Below are positions 45,500 to 54,286 of a stretch of 64,000 bases of DNA, one piece after another. Under the pieces are notes generated by a model. It made no database searches. It was not told where the DNA came from and saw nothing but the letters and a program-made list of their open reading frames with translations. Location of the stretch: NCBI RefSeq assembly GCF_000272475.1, contig NZ_AKFJ01000110.1, forward strand, positions 1 through 64,000, in the 5' to 3' direction. This DNA comes from Novosphingobium sp. Rr 2-17 (GTDB taxonomy: Bacteria; Pseudomonadota; Alphaproteobacteria; Sphingomonadales; Sphingomonadaceae). The stretch's first letter is position 1, and every line of letters starts with the position of its first letter. Made by a program: the position numbers and the translations under genes.

Positions 45500-46939
45500 T
45501 CAGAACAAATCGAAATACTCGCGGTGTTCCCAGTCGGTCACCGTTTGGTTGTAGCGCGCGACCTCGGCACGTTTGACCATGAGGAAATGGTCCACGAAGC
45601 CATCGCCGAACGCACCGCGCAACAGCGCGCTGGCGTCGAGCAGCTTTAGCGCGGCCTCCAAGCTGTGCGGCAGTCGTTCCGCCTCGGCGGCATAGGGCGA
45701 ATCCACCGGCAGCGGCGGTTCCAGCGCAGCTTCGATCCCGGCCAGCCCTGTCACCATTTGCGAAGCAAGATAGAGGTAGGGATTGGCCGCAGGTTCTCCC
45801 ACGCGGTTCTCGATCCGGCGCAGCTTGGCTGGCCCTTTCGCCAGCACCCGCAGCAGCGCGCCACGATTGTCCTCGGCCCAGGCGAGCCGGTCGGGCGCGA
45901 GCGAGTTGGGGCGATAGCGCTTGTAGCCATTTATGGTCGGCGTTGAGAATGGCGTTGCCGCTGCCGCCTCCGCCAGCAGGCCTGCCAGGAATTGCCGGCC
46001 TATCGTCGAAAGCCCCGGCGATCCGTCCGATGGAGCGAAGGCATTCGCGCCGGTCTTGGTGTCTCGCAGTGACTGGTGCAAGTGCCACCCGCTCGCCATC
46101 GCCTCGGGCAATTGCGGGCGGCACATGAAGCTGACATGATGGCCGTGGCGTCGCGCGATCTGCTTGGCGGCACTGCGGAACAGCACCATATCATCCGCCG
46201 GGTCGATCCCGGCGCCCGCCTTGAACACGAATTCGCACTGGCTGGGTCCGAACTCCACCTCCAGCGAATGCAGCGGCAGGCCGAGTGCAAGGCAATCCTT
46301 GCGTAGGATCTCGACGATCGGCTCGATCTGGTCGTAGCGCTGCTCGGTGAGGTAGTTGTACCCTTGGTGCAGCAACGAGACTTGGGGTGGTCTGGCAGGT
46401 TGGCCCGCATCCTCAGGCGCCAGCGCGGGGTCTTCCAGGCGGGTAAGATAAAATTCCACCTCCAGCCCGCTGACGAATTCGAACCCGCGCTCGGCCAGCC
46501 GCGCGGCCGCGTCACGTGCCAGACGACGGGTCGAGGAGGTTACCGGGCGGCCATCCTGGTGGTAAAGGTCGCACAGCATCCAGCCGGTGCCCGGCGCCCA
46601 GGGCAACATCCTGAAGGTAGCCGGATCGGGCACCATGATGACATCGCCGCCGCCTTGAAGATCGGGGTCGCCGATCCCTGCGCCCGCGGCAAAGACCGGG
46701 GCTACGGTGCGGTGCGAGGTATCCTTGAGCAGCAGCGTCGAGGTGATCGCGCAGCCGTCCTCGAATGCGCCCGCCAGCGATCCCGCCAGCAGCGTCTTGC
46801 CCCGCGTGATGCCGTGCATGTCGGCAAAGACCAGACGAACGGTCGTGCAGCCTTCGCGCTCGACCTGTCGCAGAACCTCAGCAGAAAGCCGGACCTGATC
46901 CGCACTCCACAGTTCGCAAGTCTCGATAAAGCCGCTCAT
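45500..46939 (-). CDS. Glutamine synthetase family ligase (probable gamma-glutamyl-amine synthetase)
   Basis: A 479-residue enzyme of the GS fold. Landmarks: VRLVFADMHGITRGKTL (N-domain), GLEVEFYL with metal Glu, EVEFGPSQCEF with metal Glu, GHHVSFMCRPQLPEAMASGWHLHQSL with catalytic His, YKRYRPNSLAPDRLAWAEDNRGALLRV, and ENRVGEPAANPYLYLASQM. The replaced or altered loops compared with housekeeping GlnA, and location in a catabolic operon, point to a gamma-glutamyl-amine ligase of the PuuA/AtdA1/IpuC type, which activates amines by joining them to glutamate. Translationally coupled (4-bp overlap) to the Rieske oxygenase upstream. Exact amine unknown; GlnA-like activity cannot be excluded. Confidence 0.88.
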   Translation of the reverse strand: MSGFIETCELWSADQVRLSAEVLRQVEREGCTTVRLVFADMHGITRGKTLLAGSLAGAFEDGCAITSTLLLKDTSHRTVAPVFAAGAGIGDPDLQGGGDVIMVPDPATFRMLPWAPGTGWMLCDLYHQDGRPVTSSTRRLARDAAARLAERGFEFVSGLEVEFYLTRLEDPALAPEDAGQPARPPQVSLLHQGYNYLTEQRYDQIEPIVEILRKDCLALGLPLHSLEVEFGPSQCEFVFKAGAGIDPADDMVLFRSAAKQIARRHGHHVSFMCRPQLPEAMASGWHLHQSLRDTKTGANAFAPSDGSPGLSTIGRQFLAGLLAEAAAATPFSTPTINGYKRYRPNSLAPDRLAWAEDNRGALLRVLAKGPAKLRRIENRVGEPAANPYLYLASQMVTGLAGIEAALEPPLPVDSPYAAEAERLPHSLEAALKLLDASALLRGAFGDGFVDHFLMVKRAEVARYNQTVTDWEHREYFDLF

Positions 46940-48249
46940 TCGGCAGCCTGCGCCCAGGGAGCCGCCGCCCGGCGCCGCGCATCGACACCGCGCCAGTAGG
47001 CCTCCAGATCGGCACCGGCCGGTGCGACACCGTCGACCGTGCCTGGATCATTGACGACGGCGGCTTCCTGGGGTGTCAGGTCCAGCAGCGGGCGTTCGCC
47101 TTTCTCCATCGCGCGCAACTGCTTGAGCAGCAGCGTGCGGTAAGCGACGATGCCCTTGTCGGTCGTCCCCAGGTGTTCCCGCGTACGATCCTGGATGCGG
47201 CCCATAGATTCCACCGCCCACTGGTCGTGAACGTTGATGTCCTCGCCCATGCCCGTGTACGTGCTGCGCCGCTGCTCCACGACGTCGTAGCCATAGTCGT
47301 TGTGGCGGCCTAGGCGCGGCTTGTAGTCCGGCAATTCGTAAAGCGTCAGCCGCTGGCGGCGCATCTCGGCCTTGTCGACCGCTTCGGTGAAGCTGGTGAA
47401 GGCGGCGTACCAATAGCAGCTATGGTCGTCGATCGGGACATGCCACTGGGTGATCGTCATCGTCTCTGACAAGGGAATGACGAAGGCCTGCGGGAAGAAC
47501 AAGTTGGTGATCCGCACGTGCGTCTGGCCTTCGGGCAAGGGGCGCAGCGCGGTCAGGCGAAAGCCAATGTCTGTGGGCGTGATGGTGATGTCCGGGTTCT
47601 CGAACTCGCGCAGGACCTGGATCATCGTCATGTCGCTATCGGCAGAGCGGGCGCGGAACTGCTTGCCGTAAGCGTCCGCATCCTCGTCCTCGAAGAAGCG
47701 ATGGAGGAAGCTGGCGTGGGCGGGATCGACGCCCACTTCCAAGGCTTGAAGCCAGTTGCAATCGAGATAGCCCTTGAACGCGAAGACGTGGCTGTCGGGC
47801 GCGGCGAAGCAGTCCAGTCCCGGAAACGCGGGCGGTTCGCCTTCGCCCAGGAAGCCGAAAATCATGCCCGCGCGCTCCACCACCGGGTAGGCGCGTTGTT
47901 TGACACGGGTGCATAGCGTTGAGCCGGAGGGCTCGCCCGGTGTCTGGATACAGTTGCCGTCCACGTCGAACAGCCAGCCGTGGAATAAGCAGCGCAAGCC
48001 GCCGTCTTCGAGCCGACCGAAGGCGAGGTCGGCGCCGCGGTGCGGGCAATCGCGGTCGAGCAGGCCGAGTTGGCCGGCACCGTCGCGGAACAGCACCATG
48101 TCCTGGCCCAGCACTTTGACGGCCTTGGCGGGGCGCGGTCCGTCGAGTTCCTCCAGCAGCGCGATCGGCTGCCAGTAGCGGCGCAAGAGCCTGCCCAGCG
48201 GTCGGTCGGCGCCGCTGAGGGTGACGAGATCGTTCTGTTCCGGTGTCAT
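46936..48249 (-). CDS. Rieske [2Fe-2S] aromatic ring-hydroxylating oxygenase, large subunit
   Basis: A 437-residue single-component-type (phthalate dioxygenase-like) oxygenase. The Rieske cluster is CPHRGADL with Cys68 and His70 and CLFHGWLF with Cys87 and His90. The mononuclear iron site lies in NWLQALEVGVDPAHASFLHRFF (about 160-181), with DxxHxxxxH. No small subunit, ferredoxin or reductase gene is adjacent. ATG 48249 (MTPEQNDLVTL) was chosen over the ATG at 48294, which would add a non-conserved lead. The gene precedes the GS-like ligase with an ATGA overlap. Confidence 0.92.
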   Translation of the reverse strand: MTPEQNDLVTLSGADRPLGRLLRRYWQPIALLEELDGPRPAKAVKVLGQDMVLFRDGAGQLGLLDRDCPHRGADLAFGRLEDGGLRCLFHGWLFDVDGNCIQTPGEPSGSTLCTRVKQRAYPVVERAGMIFGFLGEGEPPAFPGLDCFAAPDSHVFAFKGYLDCNWLQALEVGVDPAHASFLHRFFEDEDADAYGKQFRARSADSDMTMIQVLREFENPDITITPTDIGFRLTALRPLPEGQTHVRITNLFFPQAFVIPLSETMTITQWHVPIDDHSCYWYAAFTSFTEAVDKAEMRRQRLTLYELPDYKPRLGRHNDYGYDVVEQRRSTYTGMGEDINVHDQWAVESMGRIQDRTREHLGTTDKGIVAYRTLLLKQLRAMEKGERPLLDLTPQEAAVVNDPGTVDGVAPAGADLEAYWRGVDARRRAAAPWAQAAE

Positions 48250-48423
48250 GGGCCTTGCTTCTTGCTGTTCTGTTCTCCCACGCTTCTGCCCCAAGCCGCA
48301 GGTCAGGCGTGTTGCCGACTAGCGCCCGCGACGTTGCCGAAAGCACACCTCCTCCCAGGTTGCGGTGACGCAATTCACACCATAGAGCTTCGCTCTTCCG
48401 TCCCTTTCGATAGGCCTTTTTCC

Positions 48424-49011
48424 ATGACGCAAACCCGCCGCGAGATCCGCAATGTCGCCGTTTTCTGCGGTTCCAACGCCGGGTTGGGCGATATCTACGA
48501 GAAGGCTGCGGCAGACCTCGGCGCCACGCTGGCAAGGCGCGGAATCGGGATCGTTTACGGCGGGACTCACAAGGGTTTGATGGGAATTCTGGCGGATTCG
48601 GCGTTGGCGGGGGGCGGCAAAGTGCATGGCGTCATCAACCAGCGATTGTTCGACAAGGGGCACTTGCACCCGAAGCTGAGCATGCACGAAGTGGTGGAAT
48701 CGATGCGGGTTCGCAAGGAGCGGATGCTGTCGATCGCGGATGCCTGCATCGCGCTTCCGGGCGGCATCGGCACCCTGGAAGAGTTCATGGAAGCGTGGAC
48801 TCTCAACCAGTTAGGCGAGATCGACAAGCCGGTGGGGCTTTACAACGTCGGTGGTTTCCACGAGCCGTTCATGGCCTTTATCGACCGGATGATCGAACAG
48901 AAATTCCTGCCGCCCGAGCACCGCAAAGGCGTGGTCGTGGAAGGCGAGCCTGACGCCCTGATCGATGCGCTGGTATCATTCGAAAAGCCGGTCGTGCCCA
49001 AGTGGCTGTAA
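48424..49011 (+). CDS. LOG family protein (nucleoside 5'-monophosphate phosphoribohydrolase type)
   Basis: A 195-residue Rossmann-like protein. FCGSNAGLGDIYEKAAADLGATLARRGIGIVYGGTHKGLMG near the N-terminus and the signature PGGIGTLEEFMEAWTLNQLG (about 113-132) define the LOG family. Members cleave cytokinin riboside monophosphates or AMP-like nucleotides; older annotation as lysine decarboxylase is wrong. It is divergent from the Rieske gene across 174 bp, so its place inside the catabolic block may be incidental. Confidence 0.92.
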   Translation: MTQTRREIRNVAVFCGSNAGLGDIYEKAAADLGATLARRGIGIVYGGTHKGLMGILADSALAGGGKVHGVINQRLFDKGHLHPKLSMHEVVESMRVRKERMLSIADACIALPGGIGTLEEFMEAWTLNQLGEIDKPVGLYNVGGFHEPFMAFIDRMIEQKFLPPEHRKGVVVEGEPDALIDALVSFEKPVVPKWL

Positions 49012-49063
49012 TAAGGTGTCGATAAGGTGCGGTTAGCGCGCGGATAAGGCGTGTCTGCTGCGC

Positions 49064-50521
49064 TCAGACGCTGGTGTCGATCCAAATCGACTTGGTCTGG
49101 AAGTGCTCCTCGACATGCTGGCGCCCGTATTCGCGCCCATATCCGCTGGCTTTGACGCCACCTGACGGCATAGCCGGGTCGATCCGGTTGTAGCAGTTGA
49201 TCCAGACGGACCCGGCCTTGATCGCACGCGACATGCGATGAGCACGGCCCAGATCGCGAGTCCAGACGCCTGCACCCAGGCCGAACTGGGTTGCATTGGC
49301 GCGGGCGACGACTTCTTCCTCGCTGTCAAACGGCAGCGTCGCCACGATCGGGCCGAAAATCTCTTCGCGCACGGCGCGCATATCGTCTTGCGCTTCGATC
49401 AGGACAGTGGGTGGAAAGAAGAAGCCTGCGTCGAACGCCCCGCCGGTCAGCCGCCCCCCGCCCGAGATCGCCTGCGCGCCAGCGCCCAGCGCATCGTCCA
49501 TGTGGCCGCACACGCGGTCCAACTGGCGTGCGGAGACGAGCGGGCCAAGGTCTGTCTGCGGATCGAGGCCATCGCCAATCTTCAAGGTCGCGGCGATACG
49601 CGCGACTTCGGCGGCGAATTCCCGGTGGACCGAGCGTTCGACGAACAATCGGGTGCCGGCGCTGCATACCTGGCCCGAGTTGGCGAAGGCCGCGACCACT
49701 GCCATTGCCGCCGCTTTTTCCAGATCGGCATCGGCGAACACCACATTGGGCGATTTGCCGCCCAGTTCCAGCGACAGCCGCTTGAGGTTCCCGGCGGACG
49801 CTTCGACGATCCGCCGTCCGGTCACTTCGGAGCCGGTGAACGCGATCTTGTCCACGCCGGGATGCGCTGCCAGCGCCGCGCCGGCATCGGCGCCAAAGCC
49901 GGTGACGACGTTGAACACGCCATCGGGAAGCCCGGCTTCCAAGGCGAGGCGGGCGAGCATCAGCGGGGTCAGGCTGGCGTCCTCGGCGGGCTTGAGCACC
50001 AGCGTACAGCCGCTTGCCAGCACCGGCCCCAGCTTGAGCACCGAGGCCCACAGCGGCCCGTTCCACGGGATGATCGCGCCGCACACGCCGATCGGCTCCT
50101 TCACCGTACAAGCGAACAGCGCGGGATCGGACGTCGTGTTGGTGGTGCCTTCGATCGCGCGGGCGATCCCGGCGAAGTAGCGCAGCAGATCGACCAGCAT
50201 CGCCACCGATCCGCGTGTGTGGCGGATGGGCGAGCCCATTTCGAGCGTATCGGTGCGGGCGAAATCCTCGGCATCGCGCTCCAGCAGATCGGCCAGACGC
50301 AGCAGCAGCGCTTGCCGGTCCGCAGGCGTAAAGCGGGACCAGGGGCCACTCTCGAATGCCCGCCTTGCCGCCGCGACCGCACGGTCGATATCTTCGGCAC
50401 CGCCGCGCGCGATGCGGGCAAGCACGTCACCGGTCGCCGGATTGCGCGTCTCGAACGTCTCGCCGGAAGCGGACGCGGTCCATTGTCCGTCGATCAGCAG
50501 TTTCTCTTCGCGCAAGGTCAT
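49064..50521 (-). CDS. NAD(P)-dependent aldehyde dehydrogenase
   Basis: A 485-residue class I/II-like ALDH. Catalytic Cys in FANSGQVCSAGTRLF (about 285), general-base Glu in LSLELGGKSPNVVF (about 251), NAD-binding AFTGSEVTGRRIVEAS, and the Asn in IIPWNGPLW. The ATG at 50521 overlaps the DUF3830 stop by 4 bp, so it is the last gene of a four-gene minus-strand unit. It would oxidise an aldehyde made by the oxygenases or SDRs of this block. Confidence 0.93.
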   Translation of the reverse strand: MTLREEKLLIDGQWTASASGETFETRNPATGDVLARIARGGAEDIDRAVAAARRAFESGPWSRFTPADRQALLLRLADLLERDAEDFARTDTLEMGSPIRHTRGSVAMLVDLLRYFAGIARAIEGTTNTTSDPALFACTVKEPIGVCGAIIPWNGPLWASVLKLGPVLASGCTLVLKPAEDASLTPLMLARLALEAGLPDGVFNVVTGFGADAGAALAAHPGVDKIAFTGSEVTGRRIVEASAGNLKRLSLELGGKSPNVVFADADLEKAAAMAVVAAFANSGQVCSAGTRLFVERSVHREFAAEVARIAATLKIGDGLDPQTDLGPLVSARQLDRVCGHMDDALGAGAQAISGGGRLTGGAFDAGFFFPPTVLIEAQDDMRAVREEIFGPIVATLPFDSEEEVVARANATQFGLGAGVWTRDLGRAHRMSRAIKAGSVWINCYNRIDPAMPSGGVKASGYGREYGRQHVEEHFQTKSIWIDTSV

Positions 50522-50943
50522 GCTTCCCCCACCCACAACCGGAAGCTGACGTCCTGCGCGCCCTGCCACAACACCATGCGGCCCAGGTCGGGCAATTGCT
50601 CAAGCCCATCGATAATGGTCAGGAAGTGGATGCCGGCGAGCGGCCCCAGCTTGCTGGCGAAAGCGACACTGCCGTAGGCCAGCAGGATTTCGCATTCGCT
50701 GTAGCCGCCGGGATAGAAGATGAACTGCCCCGGCGCCGGGTAGCGCGTGGGGTTTTCCCACGGCAGGTCGTAAACCGCATTACCCAGCGGAATCCACACG
50801 CCCTCGCCGCTCCACCGCACATGGATCAGCTTTTCGTCATACGGCAGCATCGCCTTGAACCGCGCCGAGGTGACAGGGGCGAGTTCTTCTTCCAGCTTGG
50901 CGACGAAGGTGAACGGGCCGGCGATGATATCGATCAGGGTCAT
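50518..50943 (-). CDS. DUF3830 family cyclophilin-like protein
   Basis: A 141-residue protein with ITxGPFTF-like N-terminus (LIDIIAGPFTFVAKLEEELAPVT), VRWSGEGVWIPLGNAVYDLPWENPT and PAPGQFIFYPGGYSECEILLAYGSVAFASKLGPLAGIHF, the typical DUF3830 segments with a cyclophilin-like beta-barrel. Function is unproven; members are found in catabolic operons for amides and ring compounds. ATG 50943 is used because GAGAGA lies at proper distance; ATG 50949 is 6 bp upstream. It lies 12 bp after the MetC-like gene and overlaps ALDH. Confidence 0.8.
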   Translation of the reverse strand: MTLIDIIAGPFTFVAKLEEELAPVTSARFKAMLPYDEKLIHVRWSGEGVWIPLGNAVYDLPWENPTRYPAPGQFIFYPGGYSECEILLAYGSVAFASKLGPLAGIHFLTIIDGLEQLPDLGRMVLWQGAQDVSFRLWVGEA

Positions 50944-50954
50944 GTCCATCTCTC

Positions 50955-52151
50955 TCAAGCTGCAGCGGCCATGCGCGCGAAGCCGCGTTCCAGATCGGCG
51001 ATGAGGTCTTCCAAGGCTTCCAGCCCGACGTGGATTCGCACCGCTGGTCCCGGTGCAGACCATTCCGAAGCCGAACGCAAGGTCTCGGGATAGGTCGGCA
51101 CCACCAAGCTTTCGAAGCCGCCCCATGAATAACCCAGCTTGAACAAGTCCATGTGATCCATGAAGGCCGCGAACTGCGCATCGGTGCAGGCTTCCAGCAC
51201 AAAGCCGAACAAGCCCGAGGCGCCGTCGTAGTCACGGCTCCAGATTGCGTGGCCGGGATCGCCGGGCAGCGCCGGGTGCATGACCTTGTGGACTTCGGGG
51301 CGGTCCTGCAGCCACTGGGCAATCACCAGTCCCGAGGCGTGGTGCTGCTTCATCCGCAACGGCAGAGTACGCAGCCCGCGCATCGCCATGTAGATATCGT
51401 CCGGGCCGCCGCAGTAGCCCGATTGCGAAGCGATCTTCTTAACCGGGACGAACGCATCTTCAGTCGTGACGGCAATGCCGAGCATCAGGTCGGAGTGGCC
51501 CGAAATGTACTTGGTGGCCGCGTTGATCGACACGTCGACGCCGTGTTCCAGCGGGCGGAAATTGATCGGCGAGCCCCAGGTGTTGTCGAAGATCGTGCGG
51601 ATGCCTCGCGCCCGGCATTGCTGGGCGATCACTGGCACGTCGGTCATCTCGAAGGTGAGCGACCCAGGGCTTTCCATATAGACGACGCGGGTGTTCGCCT
51701 GGAACAGATCGGCGATCCCGGCGCCCACGTCCGGGCGATAATACGTCACTTCGACGCCGAATTTCTTGAGCACGCTTTCGCAGAAATCGCGCGCCGGGCC
51801 ATACAAGCTATCGACGATCAGCAAGTGATCGCCCGCGCCCAGGAACGCCATCAGCGAGGCGCAGATGGCGCCCAGCCCGCAACTGGTGGTGATCGCGCGA
51901 TAGCCGCCTTCCAGCAGCGTCACTGCGTCTTCGAAGGCGCGCGTCGTCGCGGTGCCTTCGCGCCCGTAGGTAAAGCCCTCGAAGGCGCCCGAGGCCCGGT
52001 CGCGCCGGGTTTCCAGCAGCGCGTCCACCGAATCGAACAGCACCGTCGAACAGTGATAGACCGGCGGATTGACGACACCGAAGTTGGCCTTCGGATCGCG
52101 CCCGGCATGCAGCGCCTGCGTTTCGCGTCGAAAGCCTTTAAGGTCGGTCAT
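50955..52151 (-). CDS. Cys/Met metabolism PLP-dependent enzyme (cystathionine beta-lyase-like)
   Basis: A 398-residue fold-type I PLP enzyme of the cystathionine lyase/synthase group. PLP Lys214 in SINAATKYISGHSDLMLG; Asp189 in IFDNTWGSP for the pyridine nitrogen; TYGREGTATTRAFEDAVTLLEGG phosphate-binding region; GYCGGPDDIYMAMRGLRTLP. Its location in a catabolic unit with an SDR, DUF3830 and ALDH is unusual for a methionine enzyme, so a C-S or other beta/gamma-elimination on the block's substrate is possible. Confidence 0.9.
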   Translation of the reverse strand: MTDLKGFRRETQALHAGRDPKANFGVVNPPVYHCSTVLFDSVDALLETRRDRASGAFEGFTYGREGTATTRAFEDAVTLLEGGYRAITTSCGLGAICASLMAFLGAGDHLLIVDSLYGPARDFCESVLKKFGVEVTYYRPDVGAGIADLFQANTRVVYMESPGSLTFEMTDVPVIAQQCRARGIRTIFDNTWGSPINFRPLEHGVDVSINAATKYISGHSDLMLGIAVTTEDAFVPVKKIASQSGYCGGPDDIYMAMRGLRTLPLRMKQHHASGLVIAQWLQDRPEVHKVMHPALPGDPGHAIWSRDYDGASGLFGFVLEACTDAQFAAFMDHMDLFKLGYSWGGFESLVVPTYPETLRSASEWSAPGPAVRIHVGLEALEDLIADLERGFARMAAAA

Positions 52152-52183
52152 GCTTGGTAGTCCTTCTTAATCGCAATTCCGGT

Positions 52184-53002
52184 TCAGATCACGGTGCCGG
52201 CGTCCACCGGCATGTCCTGCCCGGTGATCATCCGACCCGCCGGGCCGACAAGGTGGAACAGCGCGGCGGCGATGTCGTCCTCGGTAACCAGGCGCCCCAG
52301 CGCGGTCGTCGCCAGGAAGCGCTTGAGCGGTGCGTCCTCGGGCTCGCCGTTGCGCAGCGCGCTTTCGCGAAACATGCGGTGGATGCGCTCGCCTTCCACC
52401 CCGCCCGGTGAGATCATGTTGACGAGGACGCCGTGCGGCGCGGCATCGAGCGCGGCGGACTTGACGAGGCCGCGCAAGGCCCACTTCGAGGCGGAATAGA
52501 TCGAAAAGCCGGCCACGCCCTTGTAGCCATAGGTGCCGCCGATCACGACCACCCGCCCGTTTACGCGCGCGATCATGTCCGGCATGACCGCGGCCATCGC
52601 GTTGACCACGCCCAGCACGTTGATGTCGAAGCAGCCGCGATAGTCCGCCGGTGTCGCTTCCCAGATCGGACGGCGCGGCGCGCCGACGCCAGCGGCGCAG
52701 ACCAGCACGTCGATCGCGCCGAAACGCTCGGCAGCGAAGGCGGCGGCCTCACGCATCGCGGCATCGTCGGTGACGTCGGCGGGAAAGGCGGCGGCGCTGA
52801 TCCCTTCGCCGGCCAATTGGGCGACGGCGGCTTCTCCGGTCGCGGCATCGCGGCCCACCAGCACGACGTGCGCGCCCTTACGGCCCAACGCTGCGGCCAG
52901 GCCACGGCCCAGCCCACGAGTGCCGCCCGTTATCAGGGCCACCTTTCCGGTCATGTCGGGGCCGGTCATGTCGGGGCCGGTTGCAACCTGTATTTCCGTC
53001 AT
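52184..53002 (-). CDS. Short-chain dehydrogenase/reductase (SDR)
   Basis: A 272-residue classical SDR. ALITGGTRGLGRGLAAALG nucleotide motif, CAAGVG, catalytic YSASKWALRGLVKSAALDA, QDMPVDAGTVI end. The N-terminus has a direct 5-residue repeat (GPDMT twice) from a 15-bp tandem repeat at 52953-52982; starting at the second or third ATG (in the repeat) would yield a standard SDR length, so the first ATG at 53002 is uncertain. It is first of the SDR-MetC-DUF3830-ALDH unit and paralogous to SDRs at 44660 and 59368. Confidence 0.88.
   Translation of the reverse strand: MTEIQVATGPDMTGPDMTGKVALITGGTRGLGRGLAAALGRKGAHVVLVGRDAATGEAAVAQLAGEGISAAAFPADVTDDAAMREAAAFAAERFGAIDVLVCAAGVGAPRRPIWEATPADYRGCFDINVLGVVNAMAAVMPDMIARVNGRVVVIGGTYGYKGVAGFSIYSASKWALRGLVKSAALDAAPHGVLVNMISPGGVEGERIHRMFRESALRNGEPEDAPLKRFLATTALGRLVTEDDIAAALFHLVGPAGRMITGQDMPVDAGTVI
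52953..52982. repeat. 15-bp direct repeat within the SDR N-terminal codons
   Basis: ATGTCGGGGCCGGTC (52953-52967) is followed by ATGTCGGGGCCGGTT (52968-52982). It encodes GPDMT twice on the minus strand. Similar 15-bp repeats occur 200 bp away at 53184-53243. Confidence 0.7.
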
Positions 53003-53183
53003 CGCTGCATCATTCCCGCAAGGTCCACTGGCTTTTGGTCTGCCGTCTTGTCGTAACGCAACGGGGCCGGTGCGAAAGGTGAAGATTAGGCGACGGCTTC
53101 ACACAGAAAAAGCACCGCCAGCCCCCTCGGTGTTGTCCTAAACGAGTCACCACACAGCGATCCGGCAAGGCCAAACCTTCCAA

Positions 53184-53243
53184 ATGTGCCAAGGCCGGAT
53201 GTGTCAGGGCCAGATGTGCCAGGGCAAAATGTGTCAGAGTAGG
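53184..53243. repeat. Four imperfect 15-bp tandem repeats in the divergent promoter
   Basis: Units ATGTGCCAAGGCCGG / ATGTGTCAGGGCCAG / ATGTGCCAGGGCAAA / ATGTGTCAGAGTAGG start at exactly 15-bp intervals (53184, 53199, 53214, 53229), between the SDR (minus) and the 2OG-oxygenase (plus). They could be a regulator array or a decaying minisatellite. Confidence 0.75.
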
Positions 53244-53265
53244 CCGCCACCATGGAGTCTTGCGA

Positions 53266-54273
53266 ATGAGCCGTAGCGAAAGAAGCGAGGACGATATTGC
53301 GGCTGCCGCCGCCATCTCGCTGGAGCAAGTCCCGTTGATCGATTTCGGGCCGTTCCTGGGCGGCGATGCCGCATCGCGCCAGGCCGTGGCGGATGAGATC
53401 GCGCGGGCTTGCGAGGACATCGGCTTCTTCTACCTCACCGGCCACGGCGTGCCGCAGCCCGTGGTCGATGCGGTGTTCGCCGCTGCTGCCGATTTCTTCG
53501 CGCGCCCTACCGAAGAGCGTGCCCGCGCCTACGCCACGCCCGAATGGTATCGCGGCTATATCCCCATGCCGGAGCGCCAGCCGCTTTCGCGCAACACCCG
53601 CATGTTCGAACAGTACCGCCTCCAGCACGAATGGCCTGCGGACGAGAGCGACATGGAACATGCGCGCATCTTCGATCAAGTGAACCGCTGGCCCGAGGGC
53701 ATGGATCAGTTTCAGCAGGCGAGCGAGGATTACCTCGATTCCATGCTGCACCTGGGCCGCGAACTGCTGCGCGCCTTCGCGCTTGGCCTGGGGCTGGAGG
53801 AAACGCGGTTCGATGCCTGGTTCACCCAGCCGCCCTCGCAGCTCAGCTTCAACTACTATCCGGTGCTGCCCGGCGATGCCGATCCGGACGTGTCGAACAT
53901 GATTTCGCACACCGACGAAGGCCCCTTCACGATCCTGGCGCAAAGCGCGGTCGGTGGGTTGGAGGTCAAGCGCCGCGACGGGGCGTGGATACAAGCGCCG
54001 CCGATCGCGGGCGCCTTCACCATCAACGTTGGCGACATGATGATGTGGTGGTCGAACGGCCGCTTCATCTCGAACTACCACCGCGTGCGCAATCGTACGG
54101 ACGTAGAGCGCTTCTCGGTGCCCTACTTCGCCAACCCGGACCGTTCGGTCGTGGTCGAACCGCAGCCCGAGCTGATCGGCGATGGCGCGTTGTATCCGCC
54201 GGTGCGCGTCGCCGATCACCTCGCGCGCTTCTACAAGCAGCTCTCCAAGAACCCGCATGAAACCTATAACTGA
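53266..54273 (+). CDS. Isopenicillin-N-synthase-like Fe(II)/2-oxoglutarate oxygenase
   Basis: A 335-residue oxygenase with the DIOX_N head (VPLIDFGPFLGGDA, GFFYLTGHGVP) and the iron-binding core: His215 and Asp217 in NMISHTDEGPFT, His272 in SNYHRVRNR, and the 2-oxoglutarate pair Arg282/Ser284 in ERFSVPYF. It is a full-length plant/bacterial 2-ODD type. ATG 53266 has GGAG 8 bp upstream. It heads the operon with HyuA and HyuB, so it may oxidise the substrate before ring opening. Confidence 0.92.
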   Translation: MSRSERSEDDIAAAAAISLEQVPLIDFGPFLGGDAASRQAVADEIARACEDIGFFYLTGHGVPQPVVDAVFAAAADFFARPTEERARAYATPEWYRGYIPMPERQPLSRNTRMFEQYRLQHEWPADESDMEHARIFDQVNRWPEGMDQFQQASEDYLDSMLHLGRELLRAFALGLGLEETRFDAWFTQPPSQLSFNYYPVLPGDADPDVSNMISHTDEGPFTILAQSAVGGLEVKRRDGAWIQAPPIAGAFTINVGDMMMWWSNGRFISNYHRVRNRTDVERFSVPYFANPDRSVVVEPQPELIGDGALYPPVRVADHLARFYKQLSKNPHETYN

Positions 54274-54286
54274 GCCCGCCACCACC

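Noticed and set aside
48424..49011. Lysine decarboxylase as function of the LOG-family gene.
   Set aside because: PGGxGTxxE motif marks phosphoribohydrolase; the decarboxylase name is a historic misannotation.
49238..50677. Plus-strand open frame of 479 codons over the aldehyde dehydrogenase.
   Set aside because: Antisense shadow; ALDH motifs are complete on the minus strand.
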